Origin: Nemertoderma westbladi
Lineage: Eukaryota; Xenacoelomorpha; Nemertodermatida; Nemertodermatidae
Assembly: GCA_032718475.1 (NCBI GenBank)
Contig: JAUCBJ010003200.1
Coordinates: 1-64,000, forward strand
DNA: 64,000 nucleotides
Direction: 5' to 3'
The translations under genes and the position numbers were made by a program. Below the pieces are notes generated by a model, which saw only the letters and a program-made list of their open reading frames with translations, did not search any database and was not told the DNA's origin. This document shows positions 12,501 to 23,770 of this stretch, in pieces; positions within the stretch are counted from its first letter, which is position 1, and each line of letters opens with the position of its first letter.

Positions 12501-13418
12501 AGGAGAGAAGCTCAGAATTAATTATTTACCAACAATCCTCCAAGGAGAGTAGCCTAGAATTAATTAGTCACCAACAATCCCTCAAGGAGAGTAGCCTAGA
12601 ACTAATTATTCACCAACAATCCCCCAAGGAGAGTAGCCTAGAATTAATTAGTTCCCAACAATCCCCCAAGGAGAGTAGCCTAGAATTAATTAGTTCCCAA
12701 CAATCCCCCAAGGAGAGTAGCCTAGAATTAATTAATTACCAACAATCCCCGAAGGAGAGAAGCTCAGAATTAATTAGTTCCTAACAATCCCCCAAGGAGA
12801 GTAGCCTAGAATTAATTAGTTCCCAACAATCCTCCAAGGAGAGTAGCCTAGAATTAATTAGTTCCCAACAATCCCCCAAGGAGAGTAGCCTAGAAAGTAA
12901 TTATTTACCAACAATCCCCCAAGGAGAGTAGCTCAGAATTAATTAGTTACCAACAATCCCCCAAGGAGAGTAGCTCAGAATTAATTAGTTCCCAACAATC
13001 CCCCAAGGAGAGTAGCTCAGAATTAATTAGTTCCCAACAATCCCCCAAGGAGAGTAGCCTAGAAAGTAATTATTTACCAACAATCTCCCAAGGAGAGTAG
13101 CCTAGAATTAATTAGTTCCCAACAATCCCCCAAGGAGAGTAGCCTAGAATTAATTAGTTACCAATAATCCCCCAAGGAGAGTAGCCTAGAATTAATTAGT
13201 TACCAACAATCCCCCAAGGAGAGTAGCTCAGAATTAATTAGTTCCCAACAATCCCCCAAGGAGAGTAGCCTAGAATTAATTAGTTACCAATAATCCCCCA
13301 AGGAGAGTAGCCTAGAATTAATTAGTTACCAACAATCCCCCAAGGAGAGTAGCTCAGAATTAATTAGTTCCCAACAATCCCCCAAGGAGAGTAGCCTAGA
13401 ATTAATTAGTTACCAAAA
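9534..13418. repeat. 42-bp minisatellite array, block 1
   Basis: About 92 units with consensus core CCAACAATCCCCCAAGGAGA followed by GTAGCCTAGAATTAATTAGT. Variants include GAAAGTAATTATTTACC, CACC and TACC forms, and an AGCTCAG form that becomes commoner to the right. The first units next to the LINE end are the most degenerate. Because 42 is a multiple of three, long open frames of a 14-residue repeat appear; these are not genes. The array lies inside the predicted intron of the Helitron-like gene. Confidence 0.95.
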
Positions 13419-13558
13419 TGGATCTAAAAAAATAAACAATGAAAACATGTATAATATAAACTTTCACAGTGATCAGAAAAACATTGGTAAAACACCACAA
13501 AAAGTAAAAAAAATTCAATATTTCCCTAAATATTCAGTATTTTAATATCCCTTTTTAA

Positions 13559-13715
13559 GGGTGGGGTAGCGCAGTTGGTTGATGGTTGTGCCTTCAATCT
13601 ATTAGTTGTAGGTTCGAGCCCCGCCAATGTCCACTCACAGCCTTTAATCCAATGGGGCCGATAAAATGAGGACCAGTTTTTACTTTCTTTCCCGACAAAA
13701 AAGTGAGCTATAATT
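13559..13715 (+). mobile_element. tRNA-derived SINE, copy in right duplicate
   Basis: Second copy of the SINE at 8902-9058, carried by the 4657-bp duplication rather than by a separate insertion. Same box A and box B. Confidence 0.7.
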
Positions 13716-13718
13716 ATT

Positions 13719-13840
13719 TATTACATGGGAAAAAAGTAAAACTTTGGCATTATATTAAGCTCACTGGCGCTCGGTAAAATATAAGGAATGCATCGAGAAT
13801 ATGGAAAAAAAAGTTATACATTTTTTGTCCCATGTAATAC
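13719..13840. mobile_element. Small palindromic MITE (right duplicate)
   Basis: Duplicate of 9062-9183 with the same flanks, so it moved with the larger duplication. Confidence 0.6.
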
Positions 13841-13970
13841 GTAATTTTATTAATAAATTGGTACTTTTTGTTGCTTTAACACAATTTAGAGCTATACAGT
13901 GTTACAATATAAATAAAATAGAATTTACTATATTGCTTCAATGTTCCTGTGATTAAAATTACTGTACTCT

Positions 13971-14190
13971 TCAAGAAAGTCATGGGGGCTGGCTGTCCAC
14001 CAGTAAATAAGCATGGTGGACAGAGCATGACTTTCGTGAGACGCCTCTTATAGGACACTGGCCTTGAAGATGCGGATGATCTAGCAAATGTCATTGGTGA
14101 TAGGGAGTTGTGGCGGTGCAATTTTGTCGATAAGCCGGCACAGGATTCTTAAAAATGCAGCTACAATGCAGCATGCCGATCCTAGTAGTA
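13971..14190 (+). mobile_element. LINE 3'-end fragment (right duplicate)
   Basis: Duplicate of 9314-9533, including the inverted piece and the GATCCTAGTAGTAG terminus that borders the second minisatellite block. Confidence 0.8.
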
Positions 14191-17100
14191 GAATTAATTA
14201 GTCACCAACAATCCCCCAAGGAGAGTAGCCTAGAATTAATTAGTCACCAACAATCCCTCAATGAGAGTAGCATAGAAATAATTGTCACCAATAATCCCTC
14301 AAGAAGAGTAGCCTAGAATTAATTAGTTCCCAACAATCCCTCGGTAAGCCTAGAATTAATTAGTTCTCAACAATCCCTCAAGGAGAGTAGCCTAGAATTA
14401 ATTATTCACCAACAATCCCCCAAGGAGAGTAGCCTAAAATTAATTAGTTCCCAACAATCCCCCAAGGAGAGTAGCCTAGAAAGTAATTATTTACCAACAA
14501 TCCCCCAAGGAGAGTAGCCTAGAATTAATTAGTTCCCAACAATCCCCCAAGGAGAGTAGCCTAGAATTAATTAGTTCCCAACAATCCCCCAAGGAGAGTA
14601 GCCTAGAAAGTAATTATTTACCAACAATCCCCCAAGGAGAAGAATTAATTAGTCACCAACAATCCCTCAGGGAGAGTAGCCTAGAACTAATTATTCACCA
14701 ACAATCCCCCAAGGAGAGTAGCCTAGAATTAATTAGTTCCCAACAATCCCTCAAGGAGAGTAGCCTAGAATTAATTAGTTCCCAACAATCCCCCAAGGAG
14801 AGTAGCCTAGAATTAATTAGTTTCCAACAATCCCCCAAGGAGAGTAGCCTAGAAAGTAATTATTTACCAACAATCCCCCAAGGAGAGTAGCCTAGAATTA
14901 ATTAGTCACCAACAATCCCTCAAGGAGAGTAGCCTAGAACTAATTATTCACCAACAATCCCCCAAGGAGAGTAGCCTAGAATTAATTAGTTCCCAACAAT
15001 CCCCCAAGGAGAGTAGCCTAGAATTAATTAGTTCCCAACAATCCCCCAAGGAGAGTAGCCTAGAATTAATTAGTTCCCAACAATCCCCCAAGGAGAGTAG
15101 CCTAGAATTAATTAGTTCCCAACAATCCTCCAAGGAGAGTAGCCTAGAATTAATTAGTTCCCAACAATCCCCCAAGGAGAGTAGCCTAGAAAGTAATTAT
15201 TTACCAACAATCCCCCAAGGAGAGTAGCCTAGAGTTAATTAGTTCCCAACAATCCCCCAAGGAGAGTAGCCTAGAATTAATTAGTCACCAATAATCCCCC
15301 AAGGAGAGTAGCCTAGAATTAATTAGTTACCAATAATCCCCCAAGGAGAGTAGCCTAGAATTAATTAGTTACCAACAATCCCCCAAGGAGAGTAGCCTAG
15401 AATTAATTAGTTCCCAACAATCCCCCAAGGAGAGTAGCCTAGAATTAATTAGTTCCCAACAATCCCCCAAGGAGAGTAGCCTAGAATTAATTAGTTACCA
15501 ATAATCCCCCAAGGAGAGTAGCCTAGAATTAATTAGTTACCAATAATCCCCCAAGGAGAGTAGCCTAGAATTAATTAGTTACCAACAATCCCCCAAGGAG
15601 AGTAGCTCAGAATTAATTAGTTCCCAACAATCCCCCAAGGAGAGTAGCCTAGAATTAATTAGTTACCAATAATCCCCCAAGGAGAGTAGCCTAGAATTAA
15701 TTAGTTACCAACAATCCCCCAAGGAGAGTAGCTCAGAATTAATTAGTTCCCAACAATCCCCCAAGGAGAGTAGCCTAGAATTAATTAGTTACCAACAATC
15801 CCCCAAGGAGAGTAGCTCAGAATTAATTAGTTCCCAACAATCCCCCAAGGAGAGTAGCCTAGAATTAATTAGTTACCAATAATCCCCCAAGGAGAGTAGC
15901 CTAGAATTAATTAGTTACCAACAATCCCCCAAGGAGAGTAGCTCAGAATTAATTAGTTCCCAACAATCCCCCAAGGAGAGTAGCCTAGAATTAATTAGTT
16001 ACCAACAATCCCCCAAGGAGAGTAGCTCAGAATTAATTAGTTCCCAACAATCCCCCAAGGAGAGTAGCCTAGAATTAATTAGTTCCCAACAATCCCCCAA
16101 GGAGAGTAGCCTAGAAAGTAATTATTTACCAACAATCCTCCAAGGAGAGTAGCCTAGAATTAATTAGTTACCAACAATCCCCCAAGGAGAGTAGCTCAGA
16201 ATTAATTAGTTCCCAACAATCCCCCAAGGAGAGTAGCCTAGAATTAATTAGTTACCAATAATCCCCCAAGGAGAGTAGCCTAGAATTAATTAGTTACCAA
16301 CAATCCCCCAAGGAGAGTAGCTCAGAATTAATTAGTTCCCAACAATCCCCCAAGGAGAGTAGCCTAGAAAGTAATTATTTACCAACAATCCCCCAAGGAG
16401 AGTAGCCTAGAAAGTAATTATTTACCAACAATCCTCCAAGGAGAGTAGCCTAGAATTAATTAGTTACCAACAATCCCCCAAGGAGAGTAGCTCAGAATTA
16501 ATTAGTTCCCAACAATCCCCCAAGGAGAGTAGCCTAGAATTAATTAGTTACCAACAATCCCCCAAGGAGAGTAGCTCAGAATTAATTAGTTCCCAACAAT
16601 CCCCCAAGGAGAGTAGCTCAGAATTAATTAGTTCCCAACAATCCCCCAAGGAGAGTAGCCTAGAATTAATTAGTTACCAACAATCCCCCAAGGAGAGTAG
16701 CTCAGAATTAATTAGTTCCCAACAATCCCCCAAGGAGAGTAGCCTAGAATTAATTAGTTACCAACAATCCCTCAAGGAGAGTAGCCTAGAATTAATTAGT
16801 TCCCAACAATCCCCCAAGGAGAGTAGCCTAGAATTAATTAGTTCCCAACAATCCCCCAAGGAGAGTAGCCTAGAAAGTAATTATTTACCAACAATCCTCC
16901 AAGGAGAGTAGCCTAGAATTAATTAGTTACCAACAATCCCCCAAGGAGAGTAGCTCAGAATTAATTAGTTCCCAACAATCCCCCAAGGAGAGTAGCCTAG
17001 AATTAATTAGTTCCCAACAATCCCCCAAGGAGAGTAGCCTAGAAAGTAATTATTTACCAACAATCCTCCAAGGAGAGTAGCCTAGAATTAATTAGTTACC

Positions 17101-17942
17101 AACAATCCCCCAAGGAGAGTAGCTCAGAATTAATTAGTTCCCAACAATCCCCCAAGGAGAGTAGCCTAGAATTAATTAGTTACCAACAATCCCCCAAGGA
17201 GAGTAGCTCAGAATTAATTAGTTCCCAACAATCCCCCAAGGAGAGTAGCCTAGAAAGTAATTATTTACCAACAATCCTCCAAGGAGAGTAGCCTAGAATT
17301 AATTAGTTACCAACAATCCCCCAAGGAGAGTAGCTCAGAATTAATTAGTTCCCAACAATCCCCCAAGGAGAGTAGCCTAGAATTAATTAGTTACCAACAA
17401 TCCCCCAAGGAGAGTAGCTCAGAATTAATTAGTTCCCAACAATCCCCCAAGGAGAGTAGCTCAGAATTAATTAGTTCCCAACAATCCCCCAAGGAGAGTA
17501 GCTCAGAATTAATTAGTTCCCAACAATCCCCCAAGGAGAGTAGCCTAGAAAGTAATTATTTACCAACAATCTCCCAAGGAGAGTAGCCTAGAATTAATTA
17601 ATTACCAACAATCCCCCAAGGAGAGAAGCTCAGAATTAATTAGTTCCCAACAATCCCCCAAGGAGAGTAGCCTAGAATTAATTAGTTCCCAACAATCCCC
17701 CAAGGAGAGTAGCCTAGAAAGTAATTATTTACCAACAATCTCCCAAGGTGAGTAGCCTAGAATTAATTAGTTCCCAACAATCCCCCAAGGAGAGTAGCCT
17801 AGAAAGTAATTATTTACCAACAATCTCCCAAGGTGAGTAGCCTAGAATTAATTAGTTCCCAACAATCCCCCAAGGAGAGTAGCCTAGAAAGTAATTATTT
17901 ACCAACAATCTCCCAAGGAGAGTAGCCTAGAATTAATTAGTT
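14191..17942. repeat. 42-bp minisatellite array, block 2
   Basis: About 89 units of the same 42-bp family. The first ~1.1 kb copies block 1. The rest is richer in TACC and AGCTCAG variants arranged in multi-unit patterns, which indicates local re-amplification after the duplication. The array ends at unique sequence (17943) about 60 bp before the splice donor of the upstream exon. Confidence 0.95.
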
Positions 17943-18002
17943 ACTTATATTAATTATTTATTATTTAATAATTTAACTAAAAAAATTATGAACTTAACAT
18001 AC

Positions 18003-18090
18003 CCCTGATTTATTTCGCCATTGGAATCTATTTCATCAGAAACAGCCTGATCTGTCAGCGGTGAATTCATTTGGTGTAACTGTTTAGTAC
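18003..18090 (-). CDS. Upstream coding exon of the Helitron-like gene
   Basis: On the minus strand TTTTCTGTTTAG precedes the exon (acceptor AG at 18091-18092). An ATG at 18070 opens 22 codons starting MNSPLTDQ, and the exon ends CAGGG before a GTATGT donor. It stops in phase 2, and adding the first base of the exon at 8766 completes a Gly codon and continues in the transposase frame. The same exon, with a stronger GTAAGT donor, is conserved at 21685-21772. Conservation of both splice sites and frame supports a real exon. The acceptor implies a further 5'-UTR exon that I cannot place. Confidence 0.7.
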
Positions 18091-18571
18091 CTAAACAGAA
18101 AATATAACTATTTTTAGGGAAGTAAGTAGGCCCTACTTCAATAAATTGTAAATAATTGGAAGTATTCCACAACTCTCTATCACAAGTCTACTACTAACTT
18201 CATAGTAACTAACTGTATTCATAACCTAAAATAAATTAAATATGGGATCTAACTTTGATCAAAGGTCAGATTCATAATTAGGGATGTCCCGGAATTCCGT
18301 TCCGGCCGGAAGGGATGTCCCGGAATTCTGATCCGGCGGTTTTTGCCCGATTCCGGTTCCGGCCGGAATTGCCAAAATGGGGTCAATTCCGGCCGGAATT
18401 TGCCCGGAATTACCAGATTCCTAACTAGTTTGATAGTTGCAATTAGTTTGTTAAATTATTATCAACATTTATATATTTTTTAAACATTATTACCAATTCG
18501 TTTAATATACTTTTTAACACTTGTAAAAAACTATAGAAATGAAGTTTTATTCGACCGTTAGAGCTAACATT

Positions 18572-18732
18572 TAAGGATGAAAGGCATAGATGCCCCATGG
18601 TTAGCCCATTCAAACCATTCCGTGTTGAATCAAAAACTGTCTTGACTCACATGCAGGGATCGAACCCACGACATTCAATGAAATTCCACGAAATTCACGG
18701 AATTCAATGCAACCAGTACACCAAGGTGGGAC
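18572..18732 (-). mobile_element. tRNA-derived SINE nested in the hAT-like element
   Basis: On the minus strand the head reads CCACCTTGGTGTACTGGTTG (box A-like) with GGGTTCGATCCCTGC (box B) downstream. The tail, ending near CTTTCATCCTT, matches the tails of the SINEs at 59222 and 23483. Confidence 0.65.
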
Positions 18733-19092
18733 CTAACTCTGGTAAGTCGTAAGTCGTTATCAGATTTTGTCTTAGTCAGAATGTCAAAATGAAGGCCTCC
18801 TTGCTCCATTGGTAACAGAAGTCATAAATCATTTGATAAAAAATATAAGATGCGTCTCACATTTACTGCATATTTATACCCAAAGTAACCAATCAGAGGC
18901 ATCTTACCGGATATAACACATGAGTCATGTGTCAAAAGATGGAACATTGGACATAATCACTTACGGTCGTAACGTGTCGGTCATCGGTCGTAACTTACGA
19001 TTTACCAGTGGAGACGCCCCCATTGAAACCAATGTGTTCCATAATTTATTCTGACTAAGACTTTATAAGACTTACCAGTGGAGCACGGGCCT
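18733..19092. mobile_element. Candidate MITE with imperfect inverted ends
   Basis: The left sequence with GGTAAGTCGTAAGTC and GTCTTAGTCAGAAT is mirrored on the right by ATTCTGACTAAGAC and GACTTACCAGTGGAG. The arms are imperfect, no target duplication is evident and nothing is encoded. Confidence 0.4.
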
Positions 19093-20109
19093 TAAATAGT
19101 AGTTTTTCCAACTTGCTTATTACAATTTGCTTATAAAATGGCGCTTTTAGATTGATTTTGCAATATTTTAGATTGAATTAAAATTATTTTACATTGATTT
19201 TATAGTATTATACTTTGAATTAATTATATATGATAATATTATGATTGGTATTGTCCAACGTAACATATAGGATTACCCCTAAAGATTTGCAGCTTATTTC
19301 CATGGGGATCCTTTATGTTACTTGGTTACAAATACAATTTTACACTTAATTGCAATTACTACTCTAACTTAAAACTAATATAAAACGTTATTACAACACG
19401 TACAGGTCCTGCGAGTGGTCGTTAGTTCAGTCCTGCGTCGTAGGTGCTGCATAATATGGTAGTTTTATTTCTATTTACAGCAAAGCCATTTCTTACCATA
19501 AATCTATTTATTCTCAGCAATAATTAAACTATAACATGTACTATTTATTGGCCTCGTTTATTGTTTTGGTTCGAATAACATGTCACTGTAACATGCTCCT
19601 TTCCCTTAAAGACACCAGGATATTGCACCAAAGGACCTAATGACGCGAAACCATAGGTTTTTGTTTAACGTAGGTTTTTAGGTATGAGTCTAAAGGCTAA
19701 AAACCTAACTTTTGGCCAAAGTTAAAGATTTTAGAAAAAAGAATTATATTGAATTCCCTGTCGTTCAATGCCAAAGTACCATCCCATCCCATAACGGCCC
19801 AGGCCATTCTCCACTCCACCAACTTTAATTCCCCCCAAGGTTCTGATTCCTCTCATTTTCAAACTTAGCTTTAGAAATTAAAAAAATTCATTTGTTTCAC
19901 AAAAAATTATACAATTTCATGGGCCATTTAGTGTATTTCACTAATTATAGAAAATTCCGGTTCCTGCCGGAATCAAAATATCGATTCCGGGACATCCCTA
20001 TATCATAATATAACAAAAAATTTTCATGAATACGTTGGATATAATTGAAATTTATTGTTTATACCTATCTACGTACAAATACCTACCTACACTACACAGG
20101 CAGACTCAC

Positions 20110-20411
20110 CCTCAATAAAATATCCTTTGCAATGCAATTCTTCATTTTCTCGTCTTTTCCTCCTTAACTCCATATTTCGCTTTTCAACTTGACGAAAACT
20201 GTCATTTGCTCGTTTTCTTTTTATGTAATTAGCATCTTGGACTCTTTTAGCGGCACGTACATCTTCATTTAGACGACGTTCTCTTTGAGATTCAGTTTTT
20301 TTATTCGGAAAAATCTGATGAATTCGAGTCATATGAATAGAAAGGCCACGTTTTGTTGGTAATAATCGTTGACATTTGTCACATATAAATCCACTTGATT
20401 GTTTATTGGAT
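20110..20411 (-). pseudogene. Paralogous zinc-finger exon of a second Helitron-like copy
   Basis: This 302-bp exon is nearly identical to the start of the large exon: a C2H2 finger, then a basic Arg/Lys-rich stretch, then one RKRRENEEL unit in place of seven. The acceptor (AG at 20412-20413) is the same. Unlike the large copy it ends in a GTGAGT donor (20104-20109), so it looks like an ordinary internal exon. No following Rep or helicase exon is visible; the hAT-like element lies immediately downstream. It may be a truncated copy or the start of a differently spliced gene. Confidence 0.65.
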
Positions 20412-20515
20412 CTAAAAAAATAAACAATGAAAACATGTGTAGTGTAATATAGTGCTAAAGTAAAAACTACACAACGGGGGCGATTTTTTGTACTGATCAT
20501 TACGTAACAAAACAC

Positions 20516-21660
20516 AAAATACGCAACGGTCTATCATGGGAAATTATCTCAGAAAACAGGTTTTCTGAAATTCCTTTTGTAAGTCAGTTATGATGTACCA
20601 CATTATATGCGAATTGAAATAGGCAAATTTATTTGGTAAAATTATTGAGACTTTCTAGAAATTACGCCACGCTCAACGCAAAGCTATTAAAAATGAAATA
20701 ACGCAATCACGCAACGAAAATAACGTAATAACCATTTATACCAATAATATCATTGTGAAAAAGTATCAGATCTTTCAGCGTTATGACCTGAATGTATTTA
20801 TGATTCAAGCGAGCTCAGCCTGGGTGGTTAACATAAATATTATGAATAGTGCCTTTTACGTGCCATTGTGTGCCTTTATCACACAATGGCGTCTTTTTCC
20901 TTCATGTAATAACTATTTACATATTTGTGTGTAAAGTAGCACTTTACAGTGTGATGATCCGAGTGGCTTTGTTACACGAACGAACGTTAGTGAGTGAGTG
21001 AAAATAAAGCAACGAGTATCAGAACACTGTAACTGTACTTTGCAACAAGTATGTATGTAGTTTTATTCCAAAATTTTAACATTACAAAATAATTGTACAT
21101 ATATTATAAGTGATGGAAACTGCATAAATTAAATTAGTTGCTGTATAAATAAATGTAAAAATGACATAAATTATGTTATAAATAAGTTAGCTTATATTTA
21201 TGGTGACGTTTGGAGCCATGTTATAATAATATAGCTAGGCCCTACTGGTTATTAATAGCTATACCCAGCTTACCGGTAGGTAATGCAGTAGGCCTATCTG
21301 ACTGTCCTATCTGGTATCAATGGTTACTTTACCACGTAAACAATAACACCAAATACAATACTAAATGTACAGGCCAATACAATGCTGTAATGTACTGTTA
21401 CAATTTTGGAATAAAACTTATATTATATGTTATATATTATGTCAGCTCTGATGATAATAATAATAATAAAAATAATTTTATTTAATGCTGAGATATAGAC
21501 TTACACATATGTTGAATCATCTAACGAATTGTGTATTGCACGCACATTAGTTATTTAAAAAACGAAAACTGATAGGCGGTTAAAACTTTATTAACGCTTT
21601 GTTTAACATATTCATTTCAAACAAATAAAGATATAACAACTAATTAAAACTAATCTAATA
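20516..21660. other. Non-coding intron between paralogous exons
   Basis: AT-rich sequence between the two exons of the paralogue. It holds a short AAT microsatellite near 21449-21480 and a TAGGCCTA palindrome, with no supported gene or long repeat. Confidence 0.45.
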
Positions 21661-21684
21661 TCATTATTTATGAACTTAACTTAC

Positions 21685-21772
21685 CCCTGATTTATTTCGC
21701 CATTGGAATCTACTTTATCAGAAACCGCCTGAACAGTCAGCGGTGAATTCATTTTGTTTAACTGTTTTGTAC
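21685..21772 (-). CDS. Upstream coding exon of the second Helitron-like copy
   Basis: Counterpart of 18003-18090. The acceptor CTGTTTAG ends at 21773, the ATG is at 21752, and 22 codons start MNSPLTVQ before CAGGG and a consensus GTAAGT donor. It is phase 2 and joins in frame to the exon at 20411. Differences from the other copy are mostly codon substitutions that keep the frame open, which suggests past coding constraint. Confidence 0.6.
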
Positions 21773-21950
21773 CTAAACAGAAAATAAAGATAAACCCAAT
21801 TTTATTATAAATTACAATGATTACGGACGTTTTAATTTAAATATTAATAAATATTAATTTAATGACCTTAACTATATTCGCTCCCGTTTTCCATTGCAAT
21901 TTTCTTTCATGTGCAACCTAAATTTGAATTGAATATCAAGCAAGTATTAA

Positions 21951-22135
21951 TTAGGCCGCGTTCACACTAGGTACCGAGTCAAAGTCAAAGTCAAAGACAA
22001 AATGTAAAACACATGAAATTTAATCTTATCTAGAATGCCCTTATGTATTATATTAGGCCTATGTAATGTATTATTATTTATTATTGCAAGCTAGCTATAT
22101 TTATTTTCTTTGACATTGACTCGGTAGTGTGAACG
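21951..22135. mobile_element. MITE, PIF/Harbinger-like, copy 2
   Basis: Same family and orientation as 101-284. The left end GGCCGCGTTCACAC is preceded by TTA. The right terminal repeat is complete up to GTGTGAACG, then diverges where the next element begins. The interior matches copy 1 with a TAGGCCTA-containing change. Confidence 0.7.
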
Positions 22136-22140
22136 ATTGG

Positions 22141-23001
22141 AGACGTTAGTGCCCGCAAGACGTTAGTGCCAGCGGGCACTAAATTCACAGGACTTTAGTG
22201 CCCGCAAGTGATTAGTGCCAGAGGACCATGTCTGCAAGCGAGACGTAAGTGCCCGCGAGTCATTAGTGCCCGCATTGTATTTGGAAGTTAGTATAAGGCA
22301 ATCCGTTTTTTTCTTACTTATTCAACTTACTTATACATTACTTATTCAACACAAGTCATCGACAACGGCGTCCTCCATTAACATACACTAATTTAATTAA
22401 TTAAATAATTTAATTAACTAAAAGTGCTACTTTACTTTAATTCGTCGACAAAATGTCACACAGTCGACTGAGTATTTTTCTTGAAATCATTAATTCATTA
22501 TAATATATCAGAGTTAGTGCGTCCTCGGACGATTATACTGTATAGTACTGCACCTTGTTTTTTTTTATTACACACTGTATCCAGTAAAGTTAAACAAATT
22601 AAGTATAAACTCATTCTAAAGTAGGTAATTTATAAACAATCAAACGCTGTTGCTTAATCCTCATTCCTTGAAAACTTTACAGCAAAACCAAATAATATAA
22701 ATGATACCATGTCTAACTGAGGTTAATATATTTTTCAATCATAAAAGATCCAAGTTGAAATTAAAATGTTAAATAACGAGATGCGGGAACTAAAGACTGG
22801 AAATTACCTTTAAAGTTTGAAGAAAGTAACGACTCGTTTGCATCAGCAGGAACTAAAGAAGCGGGAAATATCTTCCTGGCCTGTTGTATTTATTACATTA
22901 TTTACTAACTACAGTAAGTCACTAGACGCGGGCACTAATGTCCCATGGGACATTAGTGCCCGCGATAATGTGACTAAGTTACCGCGGGGGCACTAAAGGT
23001 A
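22141..23001. mobile_element. Non-autonomous element with iterated TTAGTGCCCGC motifs
   Basis: The left 135 bp carry about seven copies of TTAGTGCC(C/A)GC in both orientations. The right end carries a 38-bp perfect palindrome built from the same motif (22927-22964) and one more copy. The ~650-bp AT-rich interior has no ORF. Clustered subterminal motifs at both ends resemble transposase-binding arrays. The superfamily is unknown and exact ends are uncertain. Confidence 0.55.
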
Positions 23002-23480
23002 CTGAGACACTTACTGAGACCTTAAAAGGTATTAACTTTAAACACTGTAATCTTAAAATGCTAGATTATAAGTTTTGAAGTAAATAGTTATTATATATTT
23101 GTATTTGTATATGTATATATATGTAGGGATGAATTAATATTGCGTCGAAAGTGCCCCGCCCCCACTATCTATCTATTCTATTCACAATCCAGCGTATTAG
23201 ACCTCCACTAGACGCCTTTGGTACGATATAGATAATACTGTAATAATAGTATATAGGCCTACAATAATTGTGCTTGGGAAAAAATTGCTGGAAGGCAGCT
23301 CCTTCGTGTGTCTGGGAGGTGTAGTAACTGTTGTACTGTAAGTAACCGGTAATGTAAATTCTGTAGTTATATCAAAGTCATGTAATATTCTTTTAAAAGG
23401 TAGATTTAATGTGCAAAATCTCAAAACTAAAAAGTAAAGTAAATTTTCTTCGGCCGTTAGGCCAGGGATTGATTACGAAC
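23002..23480. other. Non-coding spacer
   Basis: AT-rich with a short TATATGTA run near 23100 and one TAGGCCTA. I see no supported gene, splice-site pair or repeat. Confidence 0.4.
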
Positions 23481-23482
23481 AA

Positions 23483-23665
23483 AGTCTGACGACTTATTTC
23501 CAGTGCGGTCCACCCGGCCACCACAACTATACTCCAGTAAACTCCAGTAGGCCTACTTATTTAGCTACCACTTAAGGATGCAAGGCAGAGACGCGCCCTG
23601 GCTAGTCGCTTCAAAGCATTCGTGTCGAAATGAAAACCCTATTAGGAACCATACTAACATGCACA
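23483..23665 (-). mobile_element. SINE tail, tRNA head missing
   Basis: Matches the body and tail of the SINE at 59222-59446 (TCTGACGACTTATTTCCAGT at one end, then CTTAAGGATGCAAGGCAGAG and the GCGCCCTGGCTAG stretch), but the Pol III promoter-bearing head is not present. Confidence 0.6.
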
Positions 23666-23770
23666 ATTTTATCTCCTATTCTAATGCTTCCAATACCCAC
23701 CCTCCTTTATACAATCTACTTTCAGGACGTGTAGTGTACGCGTACCACTGCAGGCCTACTGCACCTTTGG

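Larger units (their letters stand above)
13419..15298. repeat. Long direct duplication, right copy
   Basis: This repeats 8762-10641 at an offset of 4657 bp. It begins abruptly in the middle of a 42-bp unit with the bases of the exon boundary, so it carries a second copy of the polypyrimidine tract and AG splice acceptor (AG at 13424-13425) with no coding exon behind it. The match is lost after 15298, inside the array. Confidence 0.9.
18279..20000. mobile_element. Non-autonomous DNA transposon, hAT-like ends
   Basis: Perfect 17-bp terminal inverted repeats TAGGGATGTCCCGGAAT enclose 1.72 kb. Left subterminal sequence is rich in CCGGAATTCC-type palindromes and the first 32 bp are tandemly repeated. 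The TAGGG start suggests hAT. The flanks share TCATAAT but offset, so the 8-bp target duplication is not clean. There is no transposase ORF. A SINE and another inverted-repeat element are nested inside. Confidence 0.65.

Noticed and set aside
9534-17942. CRISPR-like array
   Set aside because: Units are contiguous variants without unique spacers and the context is a eukaryotic intron; the same applies to the 64-bp array.
9534-17942. 42-bp array as tandem 3' splice sites for the transposase gene
   Set aside because: Minus-strand units have TTAATTCTAG but no polypyrimidine tract, and the branch-like CTAAT is too close to the AG; much weaker than in the 64-bp array.
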